In this document: positions 8,377 through 19,207 of the stretch, one piece after another | Layout of the letters: the number at the start of each line of letters is the position of its first letter | How positions within the stretch are numbered: position 1 is the stretch's first letter | Origin: Nitzschia sp. pyKryTriq1 | Taxonomy: Eukaryota > Bacillariophyta > Bacillariophyceae > Bacillariales > Bacillariaceae | Assembly (NCBI GenBank): GCA_956465555.1 | Contig: OY101123.1 | Span: 1,488,001 to 1,552,000, forward strand | Direction: 5' to 3' | Length of the DNA stretch: 64,000 bases | Program-made: the position numbers and the translations under genes | The notes under the pieces: generated by a model | What the model saw: the letters and a program-made list of their open reading frames with translations, nothing else | What the model was told of the DNA's origin: nothing | Database searches by the model: none

Positions 8377-10519
8377 CTATGAATGCAGCCGTCTTCGCTC
8401 GCCCTTCGCCTTTCCTCCCTGCTTTCCGGGGGCTGGGTCGGTACCGGTATCTTCGGGCTCTGATGGCTCGGGACCAGAGGACTCGGCACTCTTTCCTGAC
8501 TTGCCACTCTTTCCCGACTTGCCGCTCTTACCCTTTGAAGAAGCCGGGGACGGTGCTGGTGCGGGTTCTTCAGGTTCAGGTTCAGGTTCAGGGGCTGGGT
8601 ATGGGTATGGATCTGCGTCCCCATACGAAGGACCGGGATTTGGATCTTCATAGTAGTGGTCGTAGCCCCCACCGGACTTGCTTGATTTGCTGGTCTTGCT
8701 TGATTTGCTTGATTTGCTGGTCTTGCTTGATTTGCTGCCTTTGCTGCCCTTGCTGCCCTTGCTACCCTTGCTGCCCTTGGACTGCATGATAAAAAAGAAC
8801 GAAGTTAGATATTTTGTAGAGAAACAGAAATCCCAGGACAACCTCAAATCACTTACACTTTTGCCTTCGCTGCCACCGTACCCGGGACCACAGATGTAGT
8901 AACGTTGGCAGTCATCGCCGTAGCAGTAGTGGACCCAACATTCATCGTCATCGCCCCCCTTGGACGTTGGCGTGGGATAAGCAGGGTGGTAAGGCGAGGG
9001 TGCACTGCCCTTGCTGGAACCACTGCCCTTGCTGGAGCCACTAGATTTGCTGGAACCGCTGCCCTTGCTGGAGCCGCTAGATTTGCTGGAACCGCTGCCT
9101 TTGCTGGAGCCGCTAGATTTGCTGGAACCGCTGCCCTTGCTGGAACCCGAGCCAGACGTTCCGGACTTTCCAGATTTGCCGTCCTTGCCAGACTTTCCAG
9201 ATTTGCCGTCCTTGCCAGACTTTCCAGATTTGCCGTCCTTCCCGGACTTTCCAGATTTGCCGTCCTTGCCAGACTTGCCTGCCTTTCCATCCTTGCCGTA
9301 GGGGCAATCACAGACGCAGGTCTCATAACAGTCCTCATCGTTGCCATAACAGTAGTCGTTCTTTTCGCAGTGGCAGTCGCAGTTATCGTCGCCGGAGCCG
9401 GTCTTGGTGGAACCGCTGCCCTTGCTGGAACCGCTGCCCTTGCTGGAACCGCTGCCCTTGCTCGAACCGCTGCCCTTGCTCGAACCGCTGCCCTTGCTCG
9501 AACCGCTGCCCTTGCTCGAGCCAGACTTGCCGTCCTTTCCAGACTTGCCGTCCTTTCCAGACTTGCCGTCCTTTCCAGACTTGCCGTCCTTTCCAGACTT
9601 GCCGTCCTTTCCAGACTTGCCGTCCTTTCCAGACTTGCCATCCTTTCCAGACTTGCTGGAGCCGCTGGACTTGGCGGAACCAGAATCATCGCCATCAGGA
9701 CCATACCAACAATTGCCGTTCTGGTAACAGTAGCACATGCCGTGGTTCAAGTAGCAGTCGTAGCAGTAATCGTCGTTGGGGCACTCGACAGGCTCGGGCT
9801 CATAAGGTGGAACCGGAGTGGGGTAGTAGTAATCTCCGCTTCCCCTGCTGCCCCTGCTGGACTTGGAAGACTTGGAACCCTTACTACCTTTGGAACCTTT
9901 CGAACCCTTACTACCTTTGGAACCTTTCGAACCCTTGCTGGACTTGGAGCTTTTGCCGCCCTTCCCTTTGCCACTCTGTCGAGATGAAATAAAAAAGTTA
10001 GGAAGCTGCCATTCTTTTCGAGACTAGTTGGCCGTGGTTCATATTAAAACTTACCGAAGAAGAGTCGTATCCCGGGGGACCACACACCCAGTATCCATTT
10101 TTCCAACAGTCGACATCGGGGTAATATGGATCCGTAGGTGGTTCCACAGGAGCTTCGTACGGCGGATCAGTGCACTTGTCTTGACACTCGCAATGTCTGT
10201 TCGTGCCAAGCATCCGCCCCTCTTTTCCTTCCTTGCCGGACGACTTGCTGGAACCAGACTTTCCGTCCTTTCCAGACTTCCCGTCCTTTCCAGACTTGCT
10301 CGAACCGGAATGAGGAGGGCACTTGCAGTCCATACAATTTTCATAGTACTCGTAATCATAGCTGCCTCCCAACATTCTTCTAATCTCGGGAGAGAGTTCC
10401 GAATGCTTGGTTCCTAGCGGAAGGACAATCATCCCATTGTCATTTTTTCTTTCGCGGGAGACAGATCGGGCATCCACGGCGCCGAGGCCGAGGAACAAAC
10501 ACAAAGTAATGAACTTCAT
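8377..10519 (-). CDS. Secreted silaffin-like Lys/Ser/Gly repeat protein
   Basis: Three exons: 10055-10519, 8857-9975 and 8377-8781, with GT-AG introns of 79 and 75 bp, both phase 0, giving 662 residues. MKFITLCLFLGLGAVDARS is a signal peptide. Two RXL-type sites (RRML, GRML) follow, like the proprotein cleavage sites of diatom silaffins. The body alternates Lys blocks (KDGKSGK, KGSKGSK, SGSSKG arrays) with Cys/Tyr modules such as CDCHCEKNDYCYG and DCYETCVCDCPYG. Regular K-x-x-K spacing matches the pentalysine clusters known to send proteins to diatom silica. The C-terminal region has a PEPEPEPEEP acidic-proline stretch and a basic tail (KAKGERRRLHS). Role inferred: a protein of the silica deposition vesicle or biosilica matrix. 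The second intron is 75 bp and free of stops, so its retention would still give an open protein. A mucin-like extracellular protein is the main alternative. Confidence 0.8.
9524..9649. repeat. Coding minisatellite, 7 x 18 bp
   Basis: Seven near-identical units beginning GACTTGCCGTCCTTTCCA lie within the silaffin-like gene and encode the repeating SGKDGK hexapeptide. One unit has a single synonymous change. Such near-identity suggests recent expansion by slippage or unequal exchange. Confidence 0.9.
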
Positions 10520-11510
10520 GTTAAATAATCTACGAAAGCATGAGGATCACAATAAAACAACATCAATGTCAGCATGGAGATTCACAAAAATAATTGTACG
10601 TAGAGTAATTGTCAGCCGGGCACACTCTTGTCCAAAGTCGTCTACTCATCATCGTACCTTGGTGGTTGTGAGACGCTTGATGTTTTTGCATCCATAGTGA
10701 GATTATGAACTCAATCGAGCCGACTCTCACGAAATTGGTCGGAGGGAGATTCTCAGACCGAGCCTCTTTGCAAGAGCCGCCTGCCGATGACGCTGAATAT
10801 AAACTTTAAACGGAGCCGTAGGTCTTCAATTCTGCTCAAACACATAGACCGCGCCGACTGTTCAAACCCTGAGCGCGCATCAGTTGAAGCATTCGCTCTA
10901 TTCATGGCTGAATTTTTATATTCATTCAACGGATTCGCAAGCACCAAGGCATATTAAAAAGATTCCGTTTTGCAAGCCTGTCGACCTTAACCCTATAAAT
11001 GCAGCTCACAAAGTTTGAAATCATGCAGACGGCTTTTACACGTCTCCCCGTTCAAACTGATGCTACTCATCGGCTTCAATCTTGGGAAAAAAGTCAACCA
11101 TCCGCAAAGCATCGGATGGAGAATTTCAAACTAATGGTTCACGGGAAGTAAAGTAGACTACCGGTAGTCTAGGCCAAGCCCAATATGTGGTTGTATTTTC
11201 ATTTTTCATACGTAGAAGAAGTACGTACCGGTAGTGTGACGTCTTTCACGACAACTCTAACTCTGTACTTGTACCACGTACGTACCTGGTACGGTAAATG
11301 TACATCTATTGGGTGACTCCCGAAATTGTCGTACCCAGATCCGAGTCGTCTGGGTACGTGCGCACCAGATCTGGGTCCAGTCCGTCAGTCTGTCAGTAGT
11401 AGGGAATCTTCCTCTCCATCAGAGGCGAACTTGAGTTCTCATCCCCCAAAAAACTGTCGAGCCAGTCGAGCCTGACAATCACTTTCCTCGTCACTCGATA
11501 CCTCTAACTA
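10520..11510. other. Intergenic region upstream of silaffin-like gene
   Basis: No gene is supported. It should carry the promoter of the silaffin-like gene (start at 10519). GTAC palindromes occur at ~11215-11300, and GATCTGGGT/ACCCAGATC-type inverted segments at ~11330-11380. Confidence 0.45.
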
Positions 11511-11850
11511 CAGTGTGCACACTCTAGAGTTTCAAAAACTGATTCAAATCAAACAGAAGGATAACACTATTAATCTTAGAATGTCAGATAGACTGTGTCA
11601 AAAAAGATTGGCGCTCTTAGCTCTTTATCCCTTCGTTTTTGATGGGATAGTAGCAGTGAATCATTTTTCAAATTATTTTATCATGTTACTACCTTGAATT
11701 CCATTTATATCCATCAAAATGGATCCATTAAATCTGGGAAGCGGCGTTATTATTCTTCTTAGTGTGGTTGAGATAATGACAATGGTGGTTTATTGTTGGA
11801 TGTATTCATCTGGTCCGATTATTTCTGATGAATGTATTGTTTGATGAAAC
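11511..11850 (+). other. AT-rich insert of unknown origin
   Basis: This stretch is clearly more AT-rich than its flanks. It holds two short plus-strand frames: the one ending at 11697 has a hydrophobic end (NHFSNYFIMLLP), and a 41-codon frame starts at the ATG at 11719 (MDPLNLGSGVIILLSVVEIM, a probable membrane helix). No family was recognised. The base composition suggests organellar or foreign DNA, but this is only a guess. Confidence 0.3.
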
Positions 11851-11885
11851 CCGCGCGGAAACCAAGACGGTGGCCAGGCCCCTAG

Positions 11886-12203
11886 ATGCTAGATGTCAAG
11901 TATCTCCACGAGCATCGCAACATTCAGGTAGGCCCAGTCTCGGTCAAGGAAAACATGCTGGCTCTCCAGCATGTGTTGAAGGACCGCCGCATCCATCACA
12001 TCTACTACGACTCAGACAAGCAACGCGCACACATCTCTACATCAGCACAGTATTTGTTCGCCGACATGCTGTGTACATGGATTGATCATGATACTTTGAA
12101 GGCCTCCAAGATCGCTTATCACCCAGCTTGCCTCCAAGGATACCAGTTAACCCGCCCAGCCCACCCTCTGGTTTACCATCTCCCTCCGGAGGTTGACTGG
12201 TAG
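11886..12203 (+). CDS. Hypothetical protein fragment
   Basis: A 105-codon frame with balanced composition (for example DRRIHHIYYDSDKQRAH and LCTWIDHDTLKASKIAYH). It looks like globular protein but matches no family I recognise. It directly follows the AT-rich stretch and is much richer in GC. It may be the remnant of a longer gene or part of a mobile element. No ribosome-binding or splice evidence decides the start. Confidence 0.3.
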   Translation: MLDVKYLHEHRNIQVGPVSVKENMLALQHVLKDRRIHHIYYDSDKQRAHISTSAQYLFADMLCTWIDHDTLKASKIAYHPACLQGYQLTRPAHPLVYHLPPEVDW

Positions 12204-12732
12204 AAGGCAGGTGACTGCTGCCACTAGTAAATCCTGCCCATTATTAATTCTCCAACACCGGCGACTGATCCGATTGTAGAAGAGACGAGCTGACGTCACC
12301 ATTGTGAGACGAAATGCAATGCAAGACTGGTTCATAAGTTCGTTGATGACGTCGCATCGTCGTTGCCTGCTAGGTACCGGTCCCGCCCGGTACTTGTACT
12401 GTGAATGTAGTCGAAAAATAATCTACCATAAAATCTACTAACAATAACACGGGGTTCTCATCTCCGAAATCGTACAAGTCGGTGCGCTCTCACCCCTTTT
12501 GGACGCGAAATGCGTCAAGTCGGTTGGAGAGCCGAAAGCACACGGTGGGCACGCGGTGTCAACAAGTCGCGAAACACAACAGTAGCTAGTATTATGATGC
12601 ATCTCGTAGCAGTACTTGTACAACTACTTGTACTTGTACTCGTCTCTACTCTAGCTAGAGCTACTAGCTAGTAGTAGAGTAGAGAGCTGAGGTAATTTAG
12701 TAACTACTGTCACTCTAGTAGTACTAAGTACT

Positions 12733-12789
12733 ATATCGTAAAGCAGCGAAGTACTAGTACTACTACACTCTGTGGCTGCTTTACGATAT
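12733..12789. repeat. Perfect 15-bp inverted repeat
   Basis: ATATCGTAAAGCAGC at 12733-12747 is the exact reverse complement of GCTGCTTTACGATAT at 12775-12789, with a 27-bp spacer. The same 15-mer occurs again at 45772-45786, next to similar TAGTAG-rich sequence. Could be the core of a MITE-like element or a hairpin-forming site. Confidence 0.85.
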
Positions 12790-12861
12790 TACAAGTACTG
12801 ACTAAAAATAATTCTAGAGAGTCGCTAGCTTGCTCGCTGATGGCACTACACAGTACTACTA

Positions 12862-13457
12862 CTATGTGGCTTGTTTATCCTGCTTGAGACGACGGGCTTC
12901 TTCTTTTTGATAGGCATCTTCCTCTGCCATTTGCTTGCTTGATCTCGTATTCGGTCAGCAGTGGTAGGTATTCCCTCCGGCGGTACTAGCTGCTCAATGA
13001 TGGATGAGGCTTCTTTCGTTTTGCTGCTGGTATTGTTCTTCTTCCCCCTGTTGAAAGCTAGCAGTATTCTTCCTCTGACGATGATGAGAGATTTTTCCTT
13101 TTGAGGAATGCTTCTCCTGGAGTAGCTGCAATGCCTGGACTCGGATCGGGCAGAATGATTTCTTCTTCGTTGTCATCCTCATCATTGTCGTCGTCAATAT
13201 CATCCTCATTATTCTTCACCACCAGTGCGGCTTCTGGAGGTGGTTGCGCTGTGTCATTTCCTCTGCTCTCTCGTTGTGCTGCTTCTGCTGATTTGACAGC
13301 AACAGGAATGCGCGGTGCTTTCTTTTATGTTTCTTTGGGTGCCATTTGCTGTTCCTCGAGAAGAAGCTTGGCATGGAATAAAATTCGTGGGGCCGCCGTA
13401 TGAAGATTCTCACGTGCTGCTGCTGCTGCTGCTGCTGTTACCGTCGTCCTTTATCAT
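12862..13457 (-). pseudogene. Decayed gene for a Gln/Glu-rich charged protein
   Basis: The minus strand shows successive protein-like stretches in different frames: HAKLLLEEQQMAPKET; a stop and, in the same frame, KKAPRIPVAVKSAEAAQRES running into a strongly acidic segment (DDIDDDNDEDDNEEEIILP); then KTKEASSIIEQLVPPEGIP in another frame; and finally MAEEDAYQKEEARRLKQDKQ ending at the TAG at 12862. At least one in-frame stop and two frame changes separate them. No splice sites that would bridge them are evident. A broken host gene is the simplest reading; missed introns or assembly errors are alternatives. Confidence 0.4.
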
Positions 13458-13822
13458 GACGAGCATTATTGTTATTGCGTTGGTGTGAATTGTTTTGTCG
13501 AAAAATGCGATGAAAACGAGCGACGCGGAGGTCGATTTGCGGCGCACAGACAGTACGGTACAGTAGAATTTTTTTCAACTACACAGTAGTGCGTGAACGT
13601 TTTGAGGGGTTGTGAACGTGCGTGTTGTTATCGTGCAGCGTCTGTTCTTTGTCGGGTAGAATAAAACGTCGCAAAAGGCGACGAAACGAGCGACGCGGCG
13701 GTAGATTTATTTTTCAGCTACCGTCCGAAATCTACTTTCTTCAGTCACCGTAGACCTATTTCTACATACGGGAAATCCGCATCTGGTAGAAAAGTACGAC
13801 TTCGGTAGATTTTTCAGGGTTA

Positions 13823-13872
13823 TGTACCGGTACCGGTACCAGGGTATGGTACCGGTACACCGGTACCGGTAT
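13823..13872. repeat. TACCGGTACC palindrome array
   Basis: Consecutive GTACCGGTACCGGTACC and GGTACCGGTACACCGGTACCGGTA units within 50 bp make one of the purest copies of the intergenic palindrome family. The region can base-pair with itself in many registers. Confidence 0.9.
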
Positions 13873-14118
13873 GCTTTGGGGGACTGTCCGCGCTGTGGAA
13901 ACGCCATACTACTATCAGCATGGAGAATGCAGAGAGGAAACGCAAGACCCACAACCTTTCTTCCTTCTTTCCCCATCTCTTACGGTACAAGCATAATAAC
14001 ACCCGGAATCTTTAGCTTGCAACGCAAACTCTTGACGACCTAATCAACGAAAATCAGTCCTCACTCAAATTGCTTTGCCAAGTTGTAACAGCTGATCTCG
14101 GAATCGAGCCACTGCACA

Positions 14119-15694
14119 ATGGACGAAAATGACGAAAAGATGACGAACGGCGACACAGAGCAACCCGCCAGCGACAACGGGGAAGAAACGGGTGGTTCCT
14201 TCAAGGCCGAAGAGCAGGAAGCAGCGGTATCCTCGGAGCCTGACACTATTCACGTCTCCCATTTCCGAAATACGGAAGCACATTCCGTCTATGTACGATA
14301 CGGGGTCCCCTTCTTTTTGTTTTGCACTACCGTCTTGTTGATCAACGCCGATGTAGGGAGTGGTGTCAGCGCAGAATATATTTTGTTGAGGGACGGTGAA
14401 ATCCAAGAACAGCGGCAACTGCTGCTCGCTTCAATCTTTAGTTCTGTACACGAACTTTGGCTCAATGGAAGTTACCCGCTGGCAATCCTCATTGTCGTCA
14501 CCTCGATTATGTGGCCCTATGTCAAGCTTTTGATTGCTTGCTATGCTTGGTTTATGCCTTACAAACTGCCTCGACGACGAGAATTTCTGGTCGAAACAAT
14601 CGACGCTTTTGGAAAATGGAGTTTTGTGGATATTGTTGTGCTGGTCGAAATCATGGTAGCGTTTCGGTGAGTGTTGTTGCTTCTGCAATCTCGTTGGACT
14701 AGTCTATGTATGTGCTATGAAAATTCCTCGATTTGTCAGTCTGACCAAAAATGCGTACGTCGACGACAACCCCTCATTTTCATCTTCATCTTAGGTCATC
14801 AATCCTCCTGGCTCCAAGTGGTGAGTGGCAACGCGGCTGGTGATGTGTTTTTGCAATCTGAGATCTAGTAGAATGGATGATGATTCTTCTAACTCCGTTC
14901 CTCGTTTTTGCTCATTGGTTCGTACGCATACGAACACAGTCACGCTAGAGATTGTGGTCGTCGCCAAGTGGGGATTTTATGGCTTTGTTATAGCGACTAT
15001 GATGTCCCTCGTGTCAACACACTATATTCTACATTTACACCGTAAAGTCCATTATCATTCCAGCGATTTGTCGATGGGTATAACTGCCATCACGACCGAG
15101 GAGGGAGAAGAGAAGCTCGGTCTGAAAGCTCGAGGAGGACTCAGTAACACGTTTGTGATGCTGACTGGATTTGCTGCTTCGCTCTCTGTGGTGTTTTTTG
15201 TCGTGGGAATCATTGTGGATATCTATCAGGTGAAGAATACACGAGGGGAGGTTAGCTTGGAAGTGGATTACTCCGTAGTTTCAGTCGGCCAAGCTATTCC
15301 GGCTTCACAGTTGGACCCGAACGATGTCGGCACTCGGTTCATTCAAGCCATGTGGTTCTTCTTATGCATTGTCATGCCATTGTGGTGCAGCTTCCTCTTT
15401 GGACTGTTATTTGTGTACCCATTTTCCAAGGTATGGGTGGAACGAATCTTCGTCATGGGTGAAATTGCATTTGCCTGGAGTTGCGCGGAAGTCTTGCTGG
15501 TATCGACGATCTTTTCAGTACTCCAAATGCCGACCTTCGGAGAGGGTTTAATTGAGGCGGACTGCTCGGCCTGCTTTGTTGTTGATACGCAAATTCTTCC
15601 AAATTTTGCCTTCTTGTGTATTGGAAGTGTCCTGAGTGTTGCTGTCAATGTCTGGCTGTACCGCAGGGCCCACCGCATTGTATATGGCATATAA
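14119..15694 (+). CDS. PqiA-like multi-spanning membrane protein
   Basis: Three exons: 14119-14666, a 26-nt exon at 14795-14820, and 14940-15694; donors are GTGAGT/GTGAGT and acceptors TTAG/ACAG. The sum is 1329 nt, or 442 residues. The cytosolic N-terminus (~60 residues) is acidic. Membrane segments follow, with the PqiA hallmark GSYPLAILIVVTSIMWPYVKLL and RREFLVETIDAFGKWSFVDI. The small exon supplies SSILLAPSG, which links the VEIMVAFR segment to VTLEIVVVAKWGFYGFV, as expected for the family. Later TM segments are at ~LSVVFFVVGIIVDIY, FFLCIVMPLWCSFLFGLL and FAFLCIGSVLSVAVNVWL. Bacterial PqiA proteins act with MCE-domain PqiB in lipid transport across the envelope; the eukaryotic role is unknown. 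The start is the ATG at 14119. Confidence 0.75.
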
Positions 15695-16699
15695 GAATGT
15701 GGTGCGGTACTATTGTGCCATAATATCCTCTCTCTGGAGGGAAAAGTGTAGCATGTTTGTTGAATACATTGATCCTGCGATGACGAATGACGACGCATCT
15801 CGAAAGCACAGTCTAATTGCCTCATACCTAGTAGGATGCGCAGTGTTCCTGTGATACATCGTGGCATAATAGTATTCTTCCTTCCGGAAGTTCCTGAACA
15901 GGGCAACTGCTGGCTAGATCGAGGTAGGCAAGTAAAGGAGAGTATGTACATTAGTAGTTAATCCATGGAACAGAGTCTGTGGGAAAGTACATCGTACCAG
16001 TAAACTATTTTCTACTACAACACAAGCTATCACGAATCACGACCTGGTACCAGTACTGTACGAGTACCTGGTACGATACCTGTAGAGAATCAATACCGGT
16101 AGGGGGACCCTAATAACACAACAAGAGAGCGCTACCAGTACCGTACATACTTCTACAGTATTCCTACACGTGTAATCAAGATAGAGACTGCTCACCTCTC
16201 ATTATCTCTCCAGCCACTGACGTCGCAACATGCTTCAACGCACGTCGCTTTCATCACTCACATCATCATCCTCAGATGCATCATCATTCATTCATTCATC
16301 TCTCTTGAAATGCATCCCGCCCCGACTGAAGGCATTCAAATTCGAAATGTGAGGGGGGAAATCGCATGGCGGCTGGCTGGCTCGGCGAGCGAAATCTCGT
16401 GGGATTGCGGAGCAGTTTCGATTGCACGTCGAACGACGACAGGCGGACGGACGTCCTACGGACCCTTTCACCTTTCACCTGCTTGTTTCCGACAAAAAAC
16501 GATCTGAGAAATATTCTCAAGTGCGATGCCATTCGACGACAAAATAACGCGCCACGTGACGATTGGCCGATAATCATAATGCTATTGTTAGTTCTGTACC
16601 GTTACAAACAGATACACAACGTGGCCGTTTTAGATTTGGCCTCTCACGTCGATTTAAGTGGGCATTGGCTTTGAAGAATCATCGAAAGTACTTTCTTAC
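15695..16699. other. Intergenic region
   Basis: No gene is supported. GTAC palindromes lie at ~15990-16160 (for example ACCTGGTACCAGTACTGTACGAGTACCTGGTACGATACC). The stretch 16200-16560 is mixed; small frames on both strands overlap and look non-coding. Confidence 0.5.
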
Positions 16700-17890
16700 A
16701 TGAAACTCGCAAGGCTATTGCTTGTAAAAATCTTCACTGTTGTGGTACTTGCCGTGCTAATTCCGCGCTCACAAGGTTGGCTACCACGATCTTCCTTGCC
16801 ATCATCGAAGCGACGGATATTTCAGCAATTGAGTGCTGTCTTTCGTGGTCGTGGTATTCCTTATGCAGAAACATACGAAGAACAAACTACTCGTCGACTA
16901 TGGGAATCGGAGCCATTTTCGACCACGAGTAAAGTGGTTGACACGATACTAAGGGATGAGGGAACTCGCGATAACGCGCTGTTAGTAAAGATGGCAAGCC
17001 CGCAGCTTGTGTGCGTAAGGAGTGGATATGAATATTTGTTTGATACGCTGTACAAAAATCCGCCTATCGAAACTGCGTACGTCGGTTTAATGGTGAAGGA
17101 TCCAAGCAACGACAAACGGAAGCATTTCTTGCTTCAATTGGCCTACCGGGGAAGTGACTTTTGTGGCTGGCAAACTCAACCCAGAAATGATGAGCTTCCT
17201 TCGGTGCAACAGACCTTAGAGGAATGCTTACAGACTTTGGAAGGTCAAAAGGTCAATGTCCGTGTTTGTGGAAGAACAGATGCGGGGGTGCATGCTATTG
17301 GCCAAGTCGCTAGGTATCGAAGCCGTTACCAGGAACTGCACCCTTGCCAAGTGAAAGATCATCTGTCTAAGATTTCGCTGACAAATCCAGGCCTCATGTG
17401 TATCGATGTACTCCCAGTGACAAAGTCGTTTCATCCATCCTTTGGGGCGACATCACGGGCCTATGCCTATTTGATTGACGTTGAAGATTGGAGTCAAGTG
17501 GTGGATATATTCAAAGTTGTCACTGCACTCCACACGCAACTTCAAAGTGCGCAAGGGTTGGCGTTAGATTATATTGCTCTGTCGTATGGACGACTCAAGA
17601 GCCAAACTTCAATATGCATACTCCATCACGCTCAAGCTCATCTCGTCGAAGAGCCTGAGAATGGCCGAAAAGCCATCTGCATCGAGCTTGTCGGTGATCG
17701 ATTTCTCCGCCGGATGGTACGGATGCTGGTAGAGAACAGCTTGCGCATTGCGGTTAGACAGCTCTCACCGCCCCACAACGCACTGCTACAACATTTGGAA
17801 AGTCGAGACCGAACTATTTCTGGAAACGCTGCTCCACCTGACGGTCTCATTTTCGTCGGAGCGACATTTGAGAATAGACCGGAAAAATGA
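16700..17890 (+). CDS. truA: TruA-family tRNA pseudouridine synthase
   Basis: A 396-residue protein that isomerises uridine in tRNA. The ATG at 16700 gives MKLARLLLVKIFTVVVLAVL, a signal-peptide-like start ending near SQGW, so an organellar (plastid) destination is likely. The frame stays open upstream only from a GTG. The TruA core starts at ~residue 133 with LQLAYRGSDFCGWQTQP. The catalytic Asp is D194 in CGRTDAGVHAIGQVARY. SFHPSFGATSRAYAYLID and GDRFLRRMVRMLVENSLRI follow, which are the standard second-half motifs. The ~110 residues before the core have no bacterial counterpart. There are no introns. Confidence 0.85.
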   Translation: MKLARLLLVKIFTVVVLAVLIPRSQGWLPRSSLPSSKRRIFQQLSAVFRGRGIPYAETYEEQTTRRLWESEPFSTTSKVVDTILRDEGTRDNALLVKMASPQLVCVRSGYEYLFDTLYKNPPIETAYVGLMVKDPSNDKRKHFLLQLAYRGSDFCGWQTQPRNDELPSVQQTLEECLQTLEGQKVNVRVCGRTDAGVHAIGQVARYRSRYQELHPCQVKDHLSKISLTNPGLMCIDVLPVTKSFHPSFGATSRAYAYLIDVEDWSQVVDIFKVVTALHTQLQSAQGLALDYIALSYGRLKSQTSICILHHAQAHLVEEPENGRKAICIELVGDRFLRRMVRMLVENSLRIAVRQLSPPHNALLQHLESRDRTISGNAAPPDGLIFVGATFENRPEK

Positions 17891-18197
17891 TTTGATGGAT
17901 CATACTTGACATTACCCAAGGCCTCCGATAGATAGCAATAGCAATATCTATATTTTTTTACCGTGGTCTATCTAATCGCCGTACCGGAGGTAAGGACAAC
18001 TGATTCTGAGCCACAAGTGTTCGTTACGACTGAGTCAAGGAGGTGAGGCCCTTGTTTATCATACAGTTCTACTAAGCTAGCCAGTACTACTAGTAATAGC
18101 TATTGTCTGCACTAGTAGTCCATTCCAGTCCAGCCCATCGTTGGTGGTCTTTGCTACAGCGTTGATCGATGCACAGTGCTGTACTGTACAGTAACGA
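17891..18197. other. Short intergenic region
   Basis: Holds a small hairpin-capable segment near 17930-17980 (GATAGATAGC ... GTCTATCTAATC) just after the TruA stop, which may sit in the 3' end. Otherwise nothing is recognised. Confidence 0.4.
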
Positions 18198-18998
18198 ATG
18201 ATCAAACGTAGCGACATTAAGTTTAATTATCGAAAAACGATAGTCACGTCCACAGAAGCAGCAGCGGTGGCAACAGCAGCAGCCGTTTCTCCAGCGACTA
18301 GCACGGACGACATGGAGGATCGACAAAACGACACCACCAACTGCAACAACAGCGAAGAAGAAGCGGTGGTCGAGACTCTTGTGGAAGACGAATGCTTTTT
18401 GCTGCGGAATTTATGGAGTGTCGAAGAGCAGCTACGACTCTACGAGTACATTTTGCAGCACGACAAAACGCCAAGCCAACCACAACCCGCTTGCATGAAT
18501 CCAAGTCCCAAAACGCTGATCCTGGGCCAAGACTTAAATCCAAGTATCCAATACACACCCGACGATTTTACCGTTGTGAATGAGTTGGTAGAAGACGGAA
18601 TTGCGGCCTTGTCATTATCGAGGAATACCGAGGCTGCCAAGACCAAAATTATGGGTCGAATTTCCCTCTCGAGATACAAATCCCTTTCCATGGCCACGAT
18701 CCGTTACGAAGCACCCCACGGCAACTTTCCTCCTCATGTCGATCACTGCGACAATTCCGTAGTCTTTTTGACGACGTTGGGATGTACGGCCAATTTCATG
18801 GTCCAAGGACCCACGACGCCAAAAGTAGAATTCAAGTTTAAGAGCGGCGATCTCTTGATCTTCAATGCATCCAGTCAAGCCAACATTCTACACGCCGTAA
18901 CAAGTATCGAGGATGACACAGCACCCGATTTGTTGACGCAAAAATACCCGGCATTGCAACATCAACGATTGGGTGTGCAGTGTCGAATGCATTTTTAA
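18198..18998 (+). CDS. AlkB-like 2-oxoglutarate/Fe(II) dioxygenase
   Basis: A 266-residue protein. The iron ligands are visible: H180 and D182 in FPPHVDHCD, and H232 in ILHAV. The C-terminal RLGVQCRMHF supplies Arg257 and Arg263, matching the 2-oxoglutarate-binding RxxxxxR of AlkB proteins. The jelly-roll context is YKSLSMATIRYEAPHGNFPP, then VVFLTTLGCTANFMV and FKFKSGDLLIFNASSQ. The N-terminal ~65 residues are low complexity (Ala- and Glu-rich) and may include a targeting or disordered tail. Family members reverse alkyl damage or modified bases in nucleic acids; the substrate is not predictable here. It converges on the secernin gene. Confidence 0.8.
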   Translation: MIKRSDIKFNYRKTIVTSTEAAAVATAAAVSPATSTDDMEDRQNDTTNCNNSEEEAVVETLVEDECFLLRNLWSVEEQLRLYEYILQHDKTPSQPQPACMNPSPKTLILGQDLNPSIQYTPDDFTVVNELVEDGIAALSLSRNTEAAKTKIMGRISLSRYKSLSMATIRYEAPHGNFPPHVDHCDNSVVFLTTLGCTANFMVQGPTTPKVEFKFKSGDLLIFNASSQANILHAVTSIEDDTAPDLLTQKYPALQHQRLGVQCRMHF

Positions 18999-19207
18999 AA
19001 AAGAGACGGAAGCATAGAAATTATAGTACCTTATTATTAAGAAATCTTATTTAAGGTACTTACATCAGAGAGGGACACGTCCCAAACTGAGCAGCCACAC
19101 TCGGCTCCCAAAGGAGCGAGGTTATTAAACTATTTGGTACTCCCAAGCAAATCCATATGGATTTAATGACATCTGTCGATACAAGGTTATTTAAAAGCAC
19201 TTGCTTT

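Noticed and set aside
10840-10880. GTTCAAACCC resembling a tRNA T-arm
   Set aside because: No acceptor stem or anticodon arm pairs around it; not a tRNA.
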